Source: Batillaria attramentaria (Eukaryota > Mollusca > Gastropoda > Batillariidae). Taken from it: a DNA stretch of 64,000 nucleotides. Both the position numbers and the translations under genes were made by a program. The DNA lies in assembly GCA_018292915.2 (NCBI GenBank), contig JACVVK020000218.1:695001-759000 (forward strand), written 5' to 3'. The notes under the pieces are model-generated. The model was not told where the DNA came from and searched no databases. It saw only the letters and a program-made list of their open reading frames with translations. This document shows positions 11,275 through 21,615 of the stretch, in pieces (the first letter of the stretch is position 1; each line of letters starts with the position of its first letter).

Positions 11275-11352
11275 TCTGTCTGTTTTTTTATGATCACCAC
11301 AACCTAATTTCCCCTAAGGAGATAATAAAGATTAATTGAATTGAATTGAGTT
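11275..11352 (+). mobile_element. LINE-like 3' tail with ATTGA repeats
   Basis: TTTCCCCTAAGGAGATAATA followed by AAGATTAATTGAATTGAATTGAG, the usual 3' terminus of several non-LTR retrotransposons. The body was not recognised. Confidence 0.35.
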
Positions 11353-11703
11353 GACCATTCTCGTACTTAGAAAGTATTTTTTCCCGCAGAAAAGGTGTTT
11401 TTTTCTGAAAAAAAACCTCTGTTGAAACCTCTCGCCAGTGGTAGATGCCTTCTCATCGTACATCCCTTTCTCGTTGTACAGCTTCAAGTCACGTGGTGTA
11501 CCCCCGGCGAATACGCTACAGATAAATTATAATTGTTGCTCCGAAGTTGTGACCTGGCGTCTGCAGCCATTGAGAACCAGCGGCGTGTATCCTTGAACGT
11601 ACTCTCATTTTGTATTGTTAAAAATGCAGGCTATGAAAACGCAAATACAAGCGACATAAAAGGGACAGAAACCACTTAACTTTCACAAAGGACGGCACGG
11701 ATC

Positions 11704-11729
11704 AACGTTTCGGCTTTCGCCTTCCTCAG
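11704..11729 (-). ncRNA. Hammerhead-ribozyme-like core, Penelope copy 1
   Basis: Minus strand: CTGAGGA, a GGC-GAAA-GCC hairpin, then GAAAC-GTT. This is the order of the hammerhead core (CUGANGA, stem II, GAAA, then the cleavage-site trinucleotide). Hammerhead motifs are known in Penelope-like elements. Stem I is short and stem III has no loop, so activity as a monomer is doubtful. Confidence 0.45.
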
Positions 11730-11855
11730 GACACAAACAAATGGGACATAACTTCAACAAACAAACAAAAGTAAAAAAAATAGCAGACATCACAACACCC
11801 ATCCTTTGGTGACACAAGACCATGGACTGTGTGTGAAAAAGTCCAGAGGGTTATG

Positions 11856-12440
11856 TTACGGCTTTTCGTTCAAACCACCCGGAGCCTGGCTTCCCAGGCG
11901 CTGAATAATGTGCGACTCCATGTCGCGTCTGTCTGTGGCGTCGCCGTGCATAAGCCACAGGCCAGTTACTGTCATATTTAAGATGGAGTGGCCTGCAGAG
12001 TTGAAATGCACGGCAACGGGTTTCATTCTGTTGTGTCTGGTGTCGGCGATATGTTCCGCAAAGCGTGTTGCCAGGCTACGTCCAGTTTCCCCAACATGCA
12101 GTTTGTGACATGCGGTACAGATGATGACGTAGATGAGGTTGATACTGTCGCATGTGAAATGGCGTTTGATGGTCATGTTTCCTTTAGAGCCCTTGACAGA
12201 AGTCACTGTTGAGACATGGGAGCAAGTCTTGCAATTTTGTTTTTTGCATGGAGTTGTACCAGGGGGTAGGGGTTGGTGGGGCCTGACACTGGCGCGAACC
12301 AGAAGGTCCCGTAAGTTTGTATCTCTCTGGTAAGCAACAAGAGGTGGGGTGTGGAAGGTCTGTCCAACTGTGCAACTCTTCAACAGAACGAAAAGCCGTA
12401 ACATAACCCTCTGAACTTTTTTCACACACAGTCCACGGTC
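11856..12440 (-). pseudogene. GIY-YIG endonuclease C-terminal domain of a Penelope-like element
   Basis: Minus-strand open frame of about 190 residues. It reads LRDLLVRA, then PPGTTPCKKQNCKTC (the CxxxNCKTC linker typical of Penelope-like polymerases), then IYVIICTACHKLHVGETG, LATRFAEH and MESHIIQRL. These correspond to the GIY-YIG nuclease motifs with the conserved Arg and Glu. In intact elements this nuclease nicks the target for reverse transcription. It continues upstream to 12527 without a convincing start, and no RT domain precedes it, so it is a remnant with an intact frame. Confidence 0.7.
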
Positions 12441-12671
12441 TTGTGTCACCAAAGGATGGGTGTTGTGATGTCTGCTATTTTTTACTATTCTTTTTTGTTC
12501 TTTTCTGCCCCACTTTTTTTCACACACAGTCCATGGTTTTCTGTCACCAAAGGATGGGTGTTGTGATATTTTTACTATTGTTTTCTGGTCCTTTTCTCGC
12601 CCATCGTTTTTTGTTTGTTTGTTTTTTTTCCCGCGCCGTGTATGTCAGTACGTCCGCAGAGTTACCTTATG

Positions 12672-14930
12672 TGTTAGCCGGGTGGAAGGCTGTGTTAGCC
12701 GGGTGGAAGGCTGTGTTAGCCGGGTCAAAGGCTGTGTTAGCCGGGTCAAAGGCTGTATTAGCCGAGTGTAGGGCTGTGTGGAAAGCTGTGGTAGCCGGGT
12801 GTAGGGTTGTGTTAGCCGGATGGAAGGCTGTGTTAGCTGGATGGAAGGCTGTGTTAGCTGGATGGAAGGCTGTGTTGGCTGGATGGAAGGCTGTGTTAGC
12901 TGGATGGAAGGCTGTGTTAGCTGGATGGAAGGCTGTGTTAGCTGGATGGAAGGCTGTGTTAGCTGGATGGAAGGCTGTGTTGGCTGGATGGAAGGCTGTG
13001 TTAGCTGGATGGAAGGCTGTGTTAGCTGGATGAAAGGCTGTGTTAGCCGGGTGGAAGGCTGTGTTAGCCGGGTCAAAGGCTGTATTAGCCGAGTGTAGGG
13101 CTGTGTGGAAAGCTGTGGTAGCCGGGTGTAGGGTTGTGTTAGCCGGATGGAAGGCTGTGTTAGCTGGATGGAAGGCTGTGTTAGCTGGATGGAAGGCTGT
13201 GTTAGCTGGATGGAAGGCTGTGTTGGCTGGATGGAAGGCTGTGTTAGCTGGATGGAAGGCTGTGTTAGCTGGATGGAAGGCTGTGTTAGCTGGATGGAAG
13301 GCTGTGTTAGCTGGATGGAAGGCTGTGTTGGCTGGATGGAAGGCTGTGTTAGCTGGATGGAAGGCTGTGTTGGCTGGATGGAAGGCTGTGTTAGCTGGAT
13401 GGAAGGCTGTGTTAGCTGGATGAAAGGCTGTGTTGGCTGGATGGAAGGCTGTGTTAGCTGGATGGAAGGCTGTGTTAGCTGGATGGAAGGCTGTGTTAGC
13501 TGGATGGAAGGCTGTGTTGGCTGGATGGAAGGCTGTGTTAGCTGGATGGAAGGCTGTGTTGGCTGGATGGAAGGCTGTGTTAGCTAGATGGAAGGCTGTG
13601 TTAGCTGGATGGAAGGCTGTGTTAGCCAGATGGAAGGCTGTGTTAGCTGGATGGAAGGCTGTGTTAGCTGGATGGAAGGCTGTGTTGGCTGGATGGAAGG
13701 CTGTGTTGGCTGGATGGAAGGCTGTGTTGGCTGCATGGAAGGCTGTGTTGGCCGGATGGAAGGCTGTGTTGGCTGGATGGAAGGCTGTGTTAGCTGGATG
13801 GAAGGCTGTGTTAGCTGGATGGAAGGCTGTGTTAGCTGGATGGAAGGCTGTGTTAGCTGGATGTAAGGCTGTGTTAGCTGGATGGAAGGCTGTGTTAGCT
13901 GGATGTAAGGCTGTGTTAGCTGGATGGAAGGCTGTGTTGGCTGCATGGAAGGCTGTGTTGGCCGGATGGAAGGCTGTGTTAGCTGCATGGAAGGCTGTGT
14001 TGGCTGGATGGAAGGCTGTGTTGGCTGCATGGAAGGCTGTGTTGGCCGGATGGAAGGCTGTGTTAGCTGGATGGAAGGCTGTGTTAGCTGGATGGAAGGC
14101 TGTGTTAGCTGGATGGAAGGCTGTGTTAGCTGGATGGAAGGCTGTGTTAGCTGGATGTAAGGCTGTGTTAGCTGGATGGAAGGCTGTGTTAGCTGGATGT
14201 AAGGCTGTGTTAGCTGGATGGAAGGCTGTGTTGGCTGCATGGAAGGCTGTGTTGGCTGCATGGAAGGCTGTGTTGGCTGGATGGAAGGCTGTGTTGGCTG
14301 CATGGAAGGCTGTGTTGGCCGGATGGAAGGCTGTGTTGGCTGGATGGAAGGCTGTGTTAGCTGGATGGAAGGCTGTGTTGGCTGGATGGAAGGCTGTGTT
14401 GGCTGGATGGAAGGCTGTGTTAGCTGGATGGAAGGCTGTGTTGGCTGGATGGAAGGCTGTGTTAGCTGGATGGAAGGCTGTGTTGGCTGGATGGAAGGCT
14501 GTGTTAGCTGGATGGAAGGCTGTGTTGGCTGGATGGAAGGCTGTGTTAGCTGGATGGAAGGCTGTGTTGGCTGGATGGAAGGCTGTGTTAGCTGGATGGA
14601 AGGCTGTGTTAGCTGGATGGAAGGCTGTGTTGGCTGGATGGAAGGCTGTGTTGGCTGGATGGAAGGCTGTGTTAGCTGGATGGAAGGCTGTGTTGGCTGG
14701 ATGGAAGGCTGTGTTAGCTGGATGGAAGGCTGTGTTGGCTGGATGGAAGGCTGTGTTGGCTGGATGGAAGGCTGTGTTGGCTGGATGGAAGGCTGTGTTG
14801 GCTGGATGGAAGGCTGTGTTAGCTGGATGGAAGGCTGTGTTGGCTGGATGGAAGGCTGTGTTAGCTGGATGGAAGGCTGTGTTGGCTGGATGGAAGGCTG
14901 TGTTAGCTGGATGGAAGGCTGTGCTAGCTT
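12672..14930. repeat. Satellite of 21-bp units, about 107 copies
   Basis: Tandem array of GGATGGAAGGCTGTGTTAGCT and close variants (AGCT/GGCT, GGAT/GCAT). Some units are 33 bp. A 327-bp segment is duplicated (the GCCGAGTGTAGGGCTGTGTG block at 12761 recurs at 13088), and further higher-order copies of a GGCTGCATGG block occur at 13.7-14.3 kb. The period is a multiple of three, so long stop-free frames exist in several registers on both strands, including a 774-codon minus frame of NTAFHPA heptads. I regard these as by-products of the repeat. Confidence 0.9.
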
Positions 14931-15066
14931 TAGGGAATACTACCCCGACTAGAGTCTTCAGGTATGTTACATCATGACACAAGTGACACAAGCCGGTGCT
15001 TTTGGTGCTTTTGGAGAGCGGAAGGAGCGCATTCGATGTAAAGTTTTCTCAACACTGTCGTATGCC

Positions 15067-15099
15067 CCCCCCCCCCCTCCCTCCCCCCCCCCCCCCCCC
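15067..15099. repeat. Poly-C tract
   Basis: C-rich run with few Ts. A longer one lies at 15781-15813. Lengths are probably unreliable. Confidence 0.7.
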
Positions 15100-15173
15100 A
15101 AACACACTGCTTATATTTTCACTGAGAAGTTCGTCGAGTACCAAGCGTGGCTCAACACACTAACTCTGCCTGG

Positions 15174-15345
15174 TGGATGGGTGGGCGTTTAGGAGTTTAA
15201 CGCCACCACCTCGTAAAGATGATATCAAAGACGGAGACAACGAGAAAAAGACCAGCACGAATATCTGGACCCAGCCGGGATTCGAACTCACGACCCGAGC
15301 AGTGGAAGCCCAACGGTCTACTGCATGACTGTGCCGGCTGCCCTA
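15174..15345 (-). mobile_element. tRNA-derived SINE, family A
   Basis: Minus-strand copy: GGGATTCGAACTC is the inverted B-box, with AGTTTAACGCC and GATATCAAAGACGG toward the 3' tail. It is diverged from the copies at 32538 and 60050. Confidence 0.7.
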
Positions 15346-16756
15346 GCCCTGGCTGTTAACTGTCTAGAGAACTAGCACACAAGATTGTGTCTGTTGTTTC
15401 TAGTATATGTTGTTCCTGTGTCGGAACACACGCCCCACTTTCTGCCCCTTCCCAAACAAAGCTGATCGACTTATTGACCTATTTATGATCAGCTACCCTG
15501 ATCACCCCACCCCCCAAACGGGACACTGCACAGCAGTTCTTGTGTACACATGTTGAATACTTGTTTTCCTGGTGGATTACTACTGTAGATATCCGGAAGT
15601 GGTTCTTTATTCACCGGACTAATTCAGTCTGTGCTAAACCAGCTTTTGTTTTAACACAGTTTCGCTCGTGAGTGCGCCTGTACGCTCGAAACACTCTATC
15701 GCAATGATTAGTACAGCTCTTAATGCGATACACTTTTCGCGAGTGAAAATGTGACGTATCGAAATTAGCTTGAAATATACCCCTCCCTCCCCCCCCCCCC
15801 CCCCCCCCCCCCCCGGAAAGCCTAAGGTGACACTGGCGTAAAAAGTATTCAAACTCAGTAAGTACACTGAGTGATTTTTTTTTAAACTTCGGTTTTAGAA
15901 TGTAAGGCGCCTAGAGCTCGCCTCCCGGGGATAGGCGCCCTATAAATATTATTATTATTATTATTATTATTAAGACGTGTAACCTTCATTAGGCAGCAAG
16001 AAACAGTGACGTCAGTGAATGACGTTGGAACTGTTGCATTATTCGAAAAGTGAGAAGCCCAAAAGTCACGAAATATAATTATTAATTATTAGGTCCGGAT
16101 CAACTGTTTCTCTTTACGTATCGAAAGTGGTTCCGCAACTGCTGACGATTGTTAGCGACTGCAATACCAGACGAGCTGTAGGTAACCTCCTAGCTCGTGA
16201 ACCAAGTCAATGATAACTCTTAGCTAAAGGCATGACCTTGACCTTTAGCCACGTGACTAGGGTTAGTAACCGCCGAAAAATCGGACCTGGCGTCGCTCTG
16301 GGCAGAGGTAGGGCGGAAATGAAGAAAGGGGGGGGGGGGGGGGGAACAGTCATGCTGGTCGGGGTTTTTCCACCACCAAGACCAGTTTTTACATAAAGGG
16401 ATTCAGCATAGCTAGCGGGCTCACTTTGCTCAAGCAGAACTGACCGAGGCACGTGTTGCATAATGCGTGTGAAATGGTTGTGTGCAAGCCACTGAGCCAC
16501 CAAGAATTCGTAAAATGGAACAGTGAGGCAAAAAAAAAAAAAAAAAAAAACACCAAACAAATGATGTCAAAAAAGAAAAACATTACGTCAGCAGAAACGT
16601 CACGATTCTGAACACACCCCATATTTCTTTGGACGTTTGCGGGCTGTGTTTTATTTCCGTCTTTCTAGTGTAGGATACTAAGATAAGTTGTTACTGATAG
16701 TTGTTGTTGTTGTTGTTACTAGTTTAACAACCGTCCCATTCTACAGAAAATCAACA
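15346..16756. other. Intergenic upstream of MYCBPAP copy 2
   Basis: No gene was recognised. Contents: a poly-C run (15781-15813), a retroelement 3' tail (15895-15972), a poly-G run near 16328, a poly-A run near 16531, and CCACGTGAC and TGACGTCA motifs. The last 20 bases (CCCATTCTACAG before AAAATCAACAATG) could be a splice acceptor if a 5'-UTR exon lies upstream. Confidence 0.4.
15895..15972 (+). mobile_element. LINE/SINE 3' tail with (ATT)n
   Basis: AATGTAAGGCGCCTAGAGCTC, then GGGATAGGCGCCCTATAAAT, then (ATT)n. The inverted GGCGCC pair can form a small stem. Similar tails end at about 5870 and 8676. Confidence 0.45.
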
Positions 16757-19282
16757 ATGTCTGCAAAGAAAAGACAAGAACATACGGAATCGGACAAGCT
16801 TAGTAATAAGCCGTCGAGTGCAAGACTGAAAAAGGGTGGCTGCTCCATCATGTCTGTCTTGTCCCTGTACGACGAAAGTTCTGAGGAAAAGGATGAATCG
16901 GCCGAGTCGGCCGACCACGATTTACACGCTGACTTGAGGTACTGGGATCCTGGCGAAAAATCCATTCCAAGAAGCGACTGGGTCTGGAACACGCGTCCCG
17001 TGTTAGTCAGGCGAGTGGTGAGATCCACACCTTTCCTACCCCCTGAAACACCACCTCCAAGATTCCAGCTACAGCCTCAGGTGGACAATACGCTGCAAGT
17101 GTATTCGGGCACCTCCAGCCTGGTGGTGAAGACAGTGGAAGAAATGTTGCGACGCCCTCCCAGCTCCTTCTGTTCCCGGAACATGTACATCGACACGTGC
17201 GTCGCTGGGCAGACCAAAGCTCTCAAGAACTGGACAAAATGGAAACGCCGCTTCTGTCGGCAAGAAATAGCCCTGTGTGACAAGCTGGGAAAGACGGACG
17301 GTCGCCTGAGGTTTAACACCACCTCCAAGCTTCCGATCCTTCAGGACCACAAAGACGAATCGCGAGGTCCCGAGTCGGACTTTCCACAAACAACACAGCG
17401 CCAACGTTTCTTTGAAAGCGACGCCTTCTTCAAAATTGCCGAGCGACCGTTTGAGGACGACAGCCTTGTGACCAGCCTGACCTGGACAGAGAGAAAACTG
17501 TACAAGCCCCCGCTCACAGTTGTTGAACATGGCCTGGATACAGAGGGAAGTCCTCTTACTGCAGAAAACAGGGCAAAGGTATGGGTATGGTTTGTGAACA
17601 TGTAGAATACTGGGTTTCAATAGGCTCGACATTCACTATTACCGTTTACGGTGTATCACTGTATGGCTTAAAATTAACTGGAACTTGGTCAACCTTTGCC
17701 TTTCGTTGATGTGACAAGTAAGAAAATCAGCTTAATACATGAGTAACATCGACCTTGTTTTCAAACTTTCCATTGTGTACTTGTCTAAGTTAACGGCCAC
17801 CAACAGTGCACGATTAACTATCCGGCCTTGATGGGTATGTCAATATCAAGAGGGTAGCTCGATATCAGTGGGTAGGTAGGTATCAGTGGGTACATCACGG
17901 TACGTCAACATCAGTGGGTGGGTCGTCATTAGTGGATGGGTCGACATGTATAGTGGGTGGGTCGTCATTAGTGGGTGGGTCGTCATCAGTGGGTGGGTGG
18001 ACATGTATGTTGGGTGGGTCAACATTACCGGGTGGGTCGTCATTAGTGGATGGGTCGTCATCTGTGGGTGGGTGGATATGTATGGTGGGTGGGTCAACAT
18101 TACTGGGTAGGTCGTCATTAGTGGATGGGTCGTCATCTGTGGGTGGGTGGATATGCATGGTGGTGGGTCAACATTACTGGGTGGGTCGTGATTAGTGGAT
18201 GGGTCGACTTTTATAGTGGGTAGATCAACATTACTGGATATGTCGTCATTAGTGGGTGGGTCGTCATTCATAGTGGGTAGATCGACATTACCGGTACGGT
18301 CGACACGTGCAAATCACCATTCGTTCTCTCGAATACATTCTCTGTCCGTGCACATCGTCCCTCGTGCGGTGCCGTGCAGGCCTATTCTCCCCACACCGCA
18401 GACTGTGTCAGGCCACTACTCGGCATGTACGTCACGGGCCACCAGCTGGGCAAACAGCAGCAGCAGCAGGAGGAGGGGGAGGAGGAGGGGGAGGGGGAGG
18501 AGGAGGAGGAAGCTTCTCTCAACACTGGTGACGCGGGGGACGAATCTCGCTCAGTCTCCTCCTGTTACCCTGCTCCTCCTGACAAACCGGAGTCCCCATG
18601 GTTACGACCGACTGACAGCCCGACATGGTCCAAGCCCTGTCTGCAAGTGGCTGACAAGATCTACGCCTGGAACGAGCCGTGCCCAGAAGTGAGTAAAATG
18701 TGTGTGTGTGTACTTGTGGTACACTTGTAGCTAGTATACTTACGGTACGCTTGTGGTGTACTTGCGATACACTTGTGGTACACTTGTAGTATGCTCGTGG
18801 TACACTTGTGGTATACTTCTGGTACGCTTGTGGTATACTTGCTCTACTTTGTCTCTTAGTTTCTTAGCTATGGTTTCCCTGTAGCTTCGCTGGTGTCAGG
18901 AAGAACATCTTGCTGACCATGTGCGTGTGTTGATGCATGTTTATATTATGAACACCATGTGTTTCTTGGGGATGTGCTCCAGGGACTGATCGAGATCGGA
19001 ATGGCGAGTCTTGAAGGGTTGAGGAAGAGAAGTTACCTGCTGCTGGCTAATCTCAGTAGTGTCATCATTCGCTACACCTGGCGCTATATTTTACCCACAG
19101 ATACTTACAAGAAGAAGCGTTACTTGTCGTCTCCCATTACCTTCAACAGGGCTGACGGAACACTGTTCCCATTCGAAAAGGTTAGCAGGCAAGGAAAAGT
19201 GTTGTTTTGGGGTTTTTTTTTGTTGTTGTTGTTGTTGTTGTTGTTTTTCCTTGGAATGACTATACAGCTGTGTGCCTATCAT

Positions 19283-19370
<88 letters not shown>

Positions 19371-19474
19371 AGACAGAAAGAAAACTGTTTCACCGTAAAT
19401 GACTGTCTACACATTTTAACTCAAACATTTCGTCACATGTTGAGATTCATCTTGAGCCCAAAAGCCACTAACCC

Positions 19475-19539
<65 letters not shown>

Positions 19540-20853
19540 AGGATGAAGCTAAATGCAATATCCCATTTCCCGCAGACCTGGCTAATGATACAGTTCAAGG
19601 CGGACAGCCCCGGCAAGTGGGAAGAACAATGGCGTCTGACGACCAAGCCTCGTCTGGAGCCGGAGGGCGGAATCCCCATCAGCCTGTGGTGCATGAAGGT
19701 GGACATCGACCGTTCCCACTTCGTCCACCAGCAGCTAGAAAGCCGCATGGAGAAAACCGCCGTGCAGCGCTTGATCTCCCGCATCGTGTACGACCTGGTG
19801 TCTTTTCTGCCCATCACCAGCGCCATACGTCGTGTACAGCTGGCGACGGAACGCGTGGAAAGATCTTTACAACCTGAAGATGTCCTCTTGTTCGAGCAGA
19901 AACACCCCGACCTGTTCTATCACAGCGAAACCATGTTCCACTTGTTTGACATGCAGACACAGCTGGAGGGTTTCCGCAAGTGTAACGAGACTGGAGAAGC
20001 GTACACACGGTTCTTGGCGCGCTACAGGGACGAACTGGAGCCGATGGAGGAAGATGTGGCGGAGGAGAGGGATGAAAGAGAAGATTCTCAAGAGAGAGAA
20101 GCGGAGGACGAGAAGGAGGCGAGCGTGTACGCCGAGGGCGGTGAATACAGCGCCTACTATCGGCCCGCTCCTAGACTGGAAGTGTATGGGAAGGAGCGAG
20201 CCAGCATCAGCGTACGCCAGCTGTACCGTGACGTCACCCAGCTGGACGACGCGTTCCCTTTCAAGGTCGCCATGATGGAGAGAGTGAACAAAGTGATTGC
20301 CAACATGGCGTGGTCACATGACAGGCCCGTGGAGGTCAGCAGCAAGTACATTCACTGCAGGCCGCTTCTTGCGCGGGCACTGGACCGGGTGGCTCTTGAG
20401 GAATGGAGACTCCGACGAACTCTGGATCTGTTGGACGACAAAATCGCCACGCTGCTCGCCACCTTCCCTGGGGGCGAGGAAGAACCAGAAGAAGAACTAG
20501 AGCGGGGAATAGAACTAGAACTAGCACTAGAACCAGAGCACGAACAAGAACCCGAGGCAGAGCCGGAGACATCGGACAGCGAGTGGAGGCGTGATCGGTC
20601 CCTTCCGTCATGTCGTCAGCTCAGCAGCGCCTACCTGGGTCACATTATGGAGGAGACAGCGCACGAAACCTTCATGGACACGGCGCACGCCATGAGTGTG
20701 ACACTGAACGCCAAGCGAGAGATGGCCAGGGCGCGCCGTCCCGTCATGCTGTACGGTATCATCTACAACATCCTGGCCGCCATGATCGAGTCCATTCACC
20801 CGCTCATGAACCCCGATGGTATTGAGCTCAACCCTTTCAAACCAGAAGAGTAA
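16757..20853 (+). CDS. MYCBPAP: MYCBPAP-like protein, full copy 2 (868 aa)
   Basis: Four exons: 16757-17578, 18380-18688, 18983-19180 and 19576-20853. All introns are phase 0 with GT-AG. The protein has an N-terminal ADLRYWD...NTRPVLV block (residues 59-84), a NWTKWKRR segment, then LTWTERKLYKPPL near the end of exon 1. Exon 2 (275-377) is low complexity (QQQQQ followed by a Glu/Gly run) ending in KPCLQVADKIYAWNEPC. Exons 3-4 hold an immunoglobulin-like ASH/MSP-type domain (VIIRYTW, then FKADSPGKWEEQWRL), and then FEQKHPDLFYH and a C-terminal helical part ending LMNPDGIELNPFKPEE. Order and motifs fit MYC-binding-protein-associated protein (MYCBPAP), known from testis and ciliary axonemes. The start has A at -3. 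An acidic insert lies at about 20041-20120. I see no canonical poly(A) signal. Confidence 0.82.
17825..18295. repeat. Minisatellite in intron 1 of MYCBPAP copy 2
   Basis: About 25 irregular units of GTGGGTGGGTCGTCATTAGT with variants (GTCGACATGTATAGTG, GTCAACATTACTGG). A 77-bp higher-order unit recurs at about 18000-18150. Repeated GGGTGGGT runs could favour quadruplex formation. Confidence 0.8.
18705..18850. repeat. Degenerate ~10-bp minisatellite (ACTTGTGGTA)
   Basis: About 12 imperfect units of ACTTGTGGTAC in intron 2 of MYCBPAP copy 2, starting right after the exon 2 donor. Confidence 0.65.
19285..19535. repeat. Paired (TG)n and (CA)n runs in intron 3 of MYCBPAP copy 2
   Basis: An 84-base TG run (19285-19368) and a 58-base CA run (19477-19534) in one 395-base intron. 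The two are complementary and could fold the intron into a long stem with the 108-base spacer as loop. Confidence 0.85.
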
Positions 20854-21327
20854 GGAAAAGCCTGACTATGGTCCACCTGTTGGTATAGGCCTACAGTCAT
20901 CCAGAAGTCCTCACTTTTAGTATTCGGACGACAAACACCAACACAGACTTTTGACTACATTTACACTGTCAACTTCGTGTCCTGTACTAAACGTCGGCTA
21001 ATGTTTTGTTGTTGTTGTTTTCATTTTTTCTCCAAAAAATTCTCTACCTGTTTTGACATTTTGTCTACCTGTTTGGTGATATACGCCTTCTCATTTCGTG
21101 TCTATAGCATTTTTTTTTTCTTTTTAATATACACGCAAGTTTGTATTTTGACAACGTATTCGCATATTAAGCTTAGTAAACACGACTAAAAACGCCAAAC
21201 AAATGTGTTTGTATTGTTTTACTCAGCTCTAACACCGCTATAATCGACGATTGTCAAATGACAGTCCCATAAACACCCAAAACAGGAACATGTCTTTTAC
21301 GGCCCGTCGAAAGTTACATTTTCGAAG

Positions 21328-21328
21328 T

Positions 21329-21423
<95 letters not shown>
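21328..21423. repeat. (GT)n microsatellite between MYCBPAP copies 2 and 3
   Basis: About 95 bases of uninterrupted GT. The rest of the 762-base spacer (20854-21615) is AT-rich and without coding signal. Confidence 0.9.
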
Positions 21424-21424
<1 letters not shown>

Positions 21425-21615
21425 CGCAGATCTCTACGCCATTGATTGCACCTTCGCTACAACTTATCACCTCGAGTACGTCACTCCCCACATAAATTGA
21501 CGTCAAATAGACATAAACTATACGTCAAAAACAACACCACCACCACAAAATGTATACCGCGCTCGCCGGCGCTTCATCGACCACATAAGGAATCATGTGG
21601 TGAACTGACTGTGCA

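Larger units (their letters stand above)
11640..12665 (-). mobile_element. Penelope-like retroelement fragment (minus strand)
   Basis: Two segments (11640-11835 and 12430-12665) resemble the terminal repeat arms at 26.85-27.46 kb, including a hammerhead-like core at 11704-11729 (minus). Between them is a GIY-YIG-type coding segment. The reverse-transcriptase part is absent, so this is a 5'-truncated copy. Confidence 0.65.

Noticed and set aside
12667..14991. 774-codon minus-strand frame of NTAFHPA heptads and overlapping plus-strand frames
   Set aside because: The 21-bp period keeps frames open on both strands; there is no domain, splice or flanking support.
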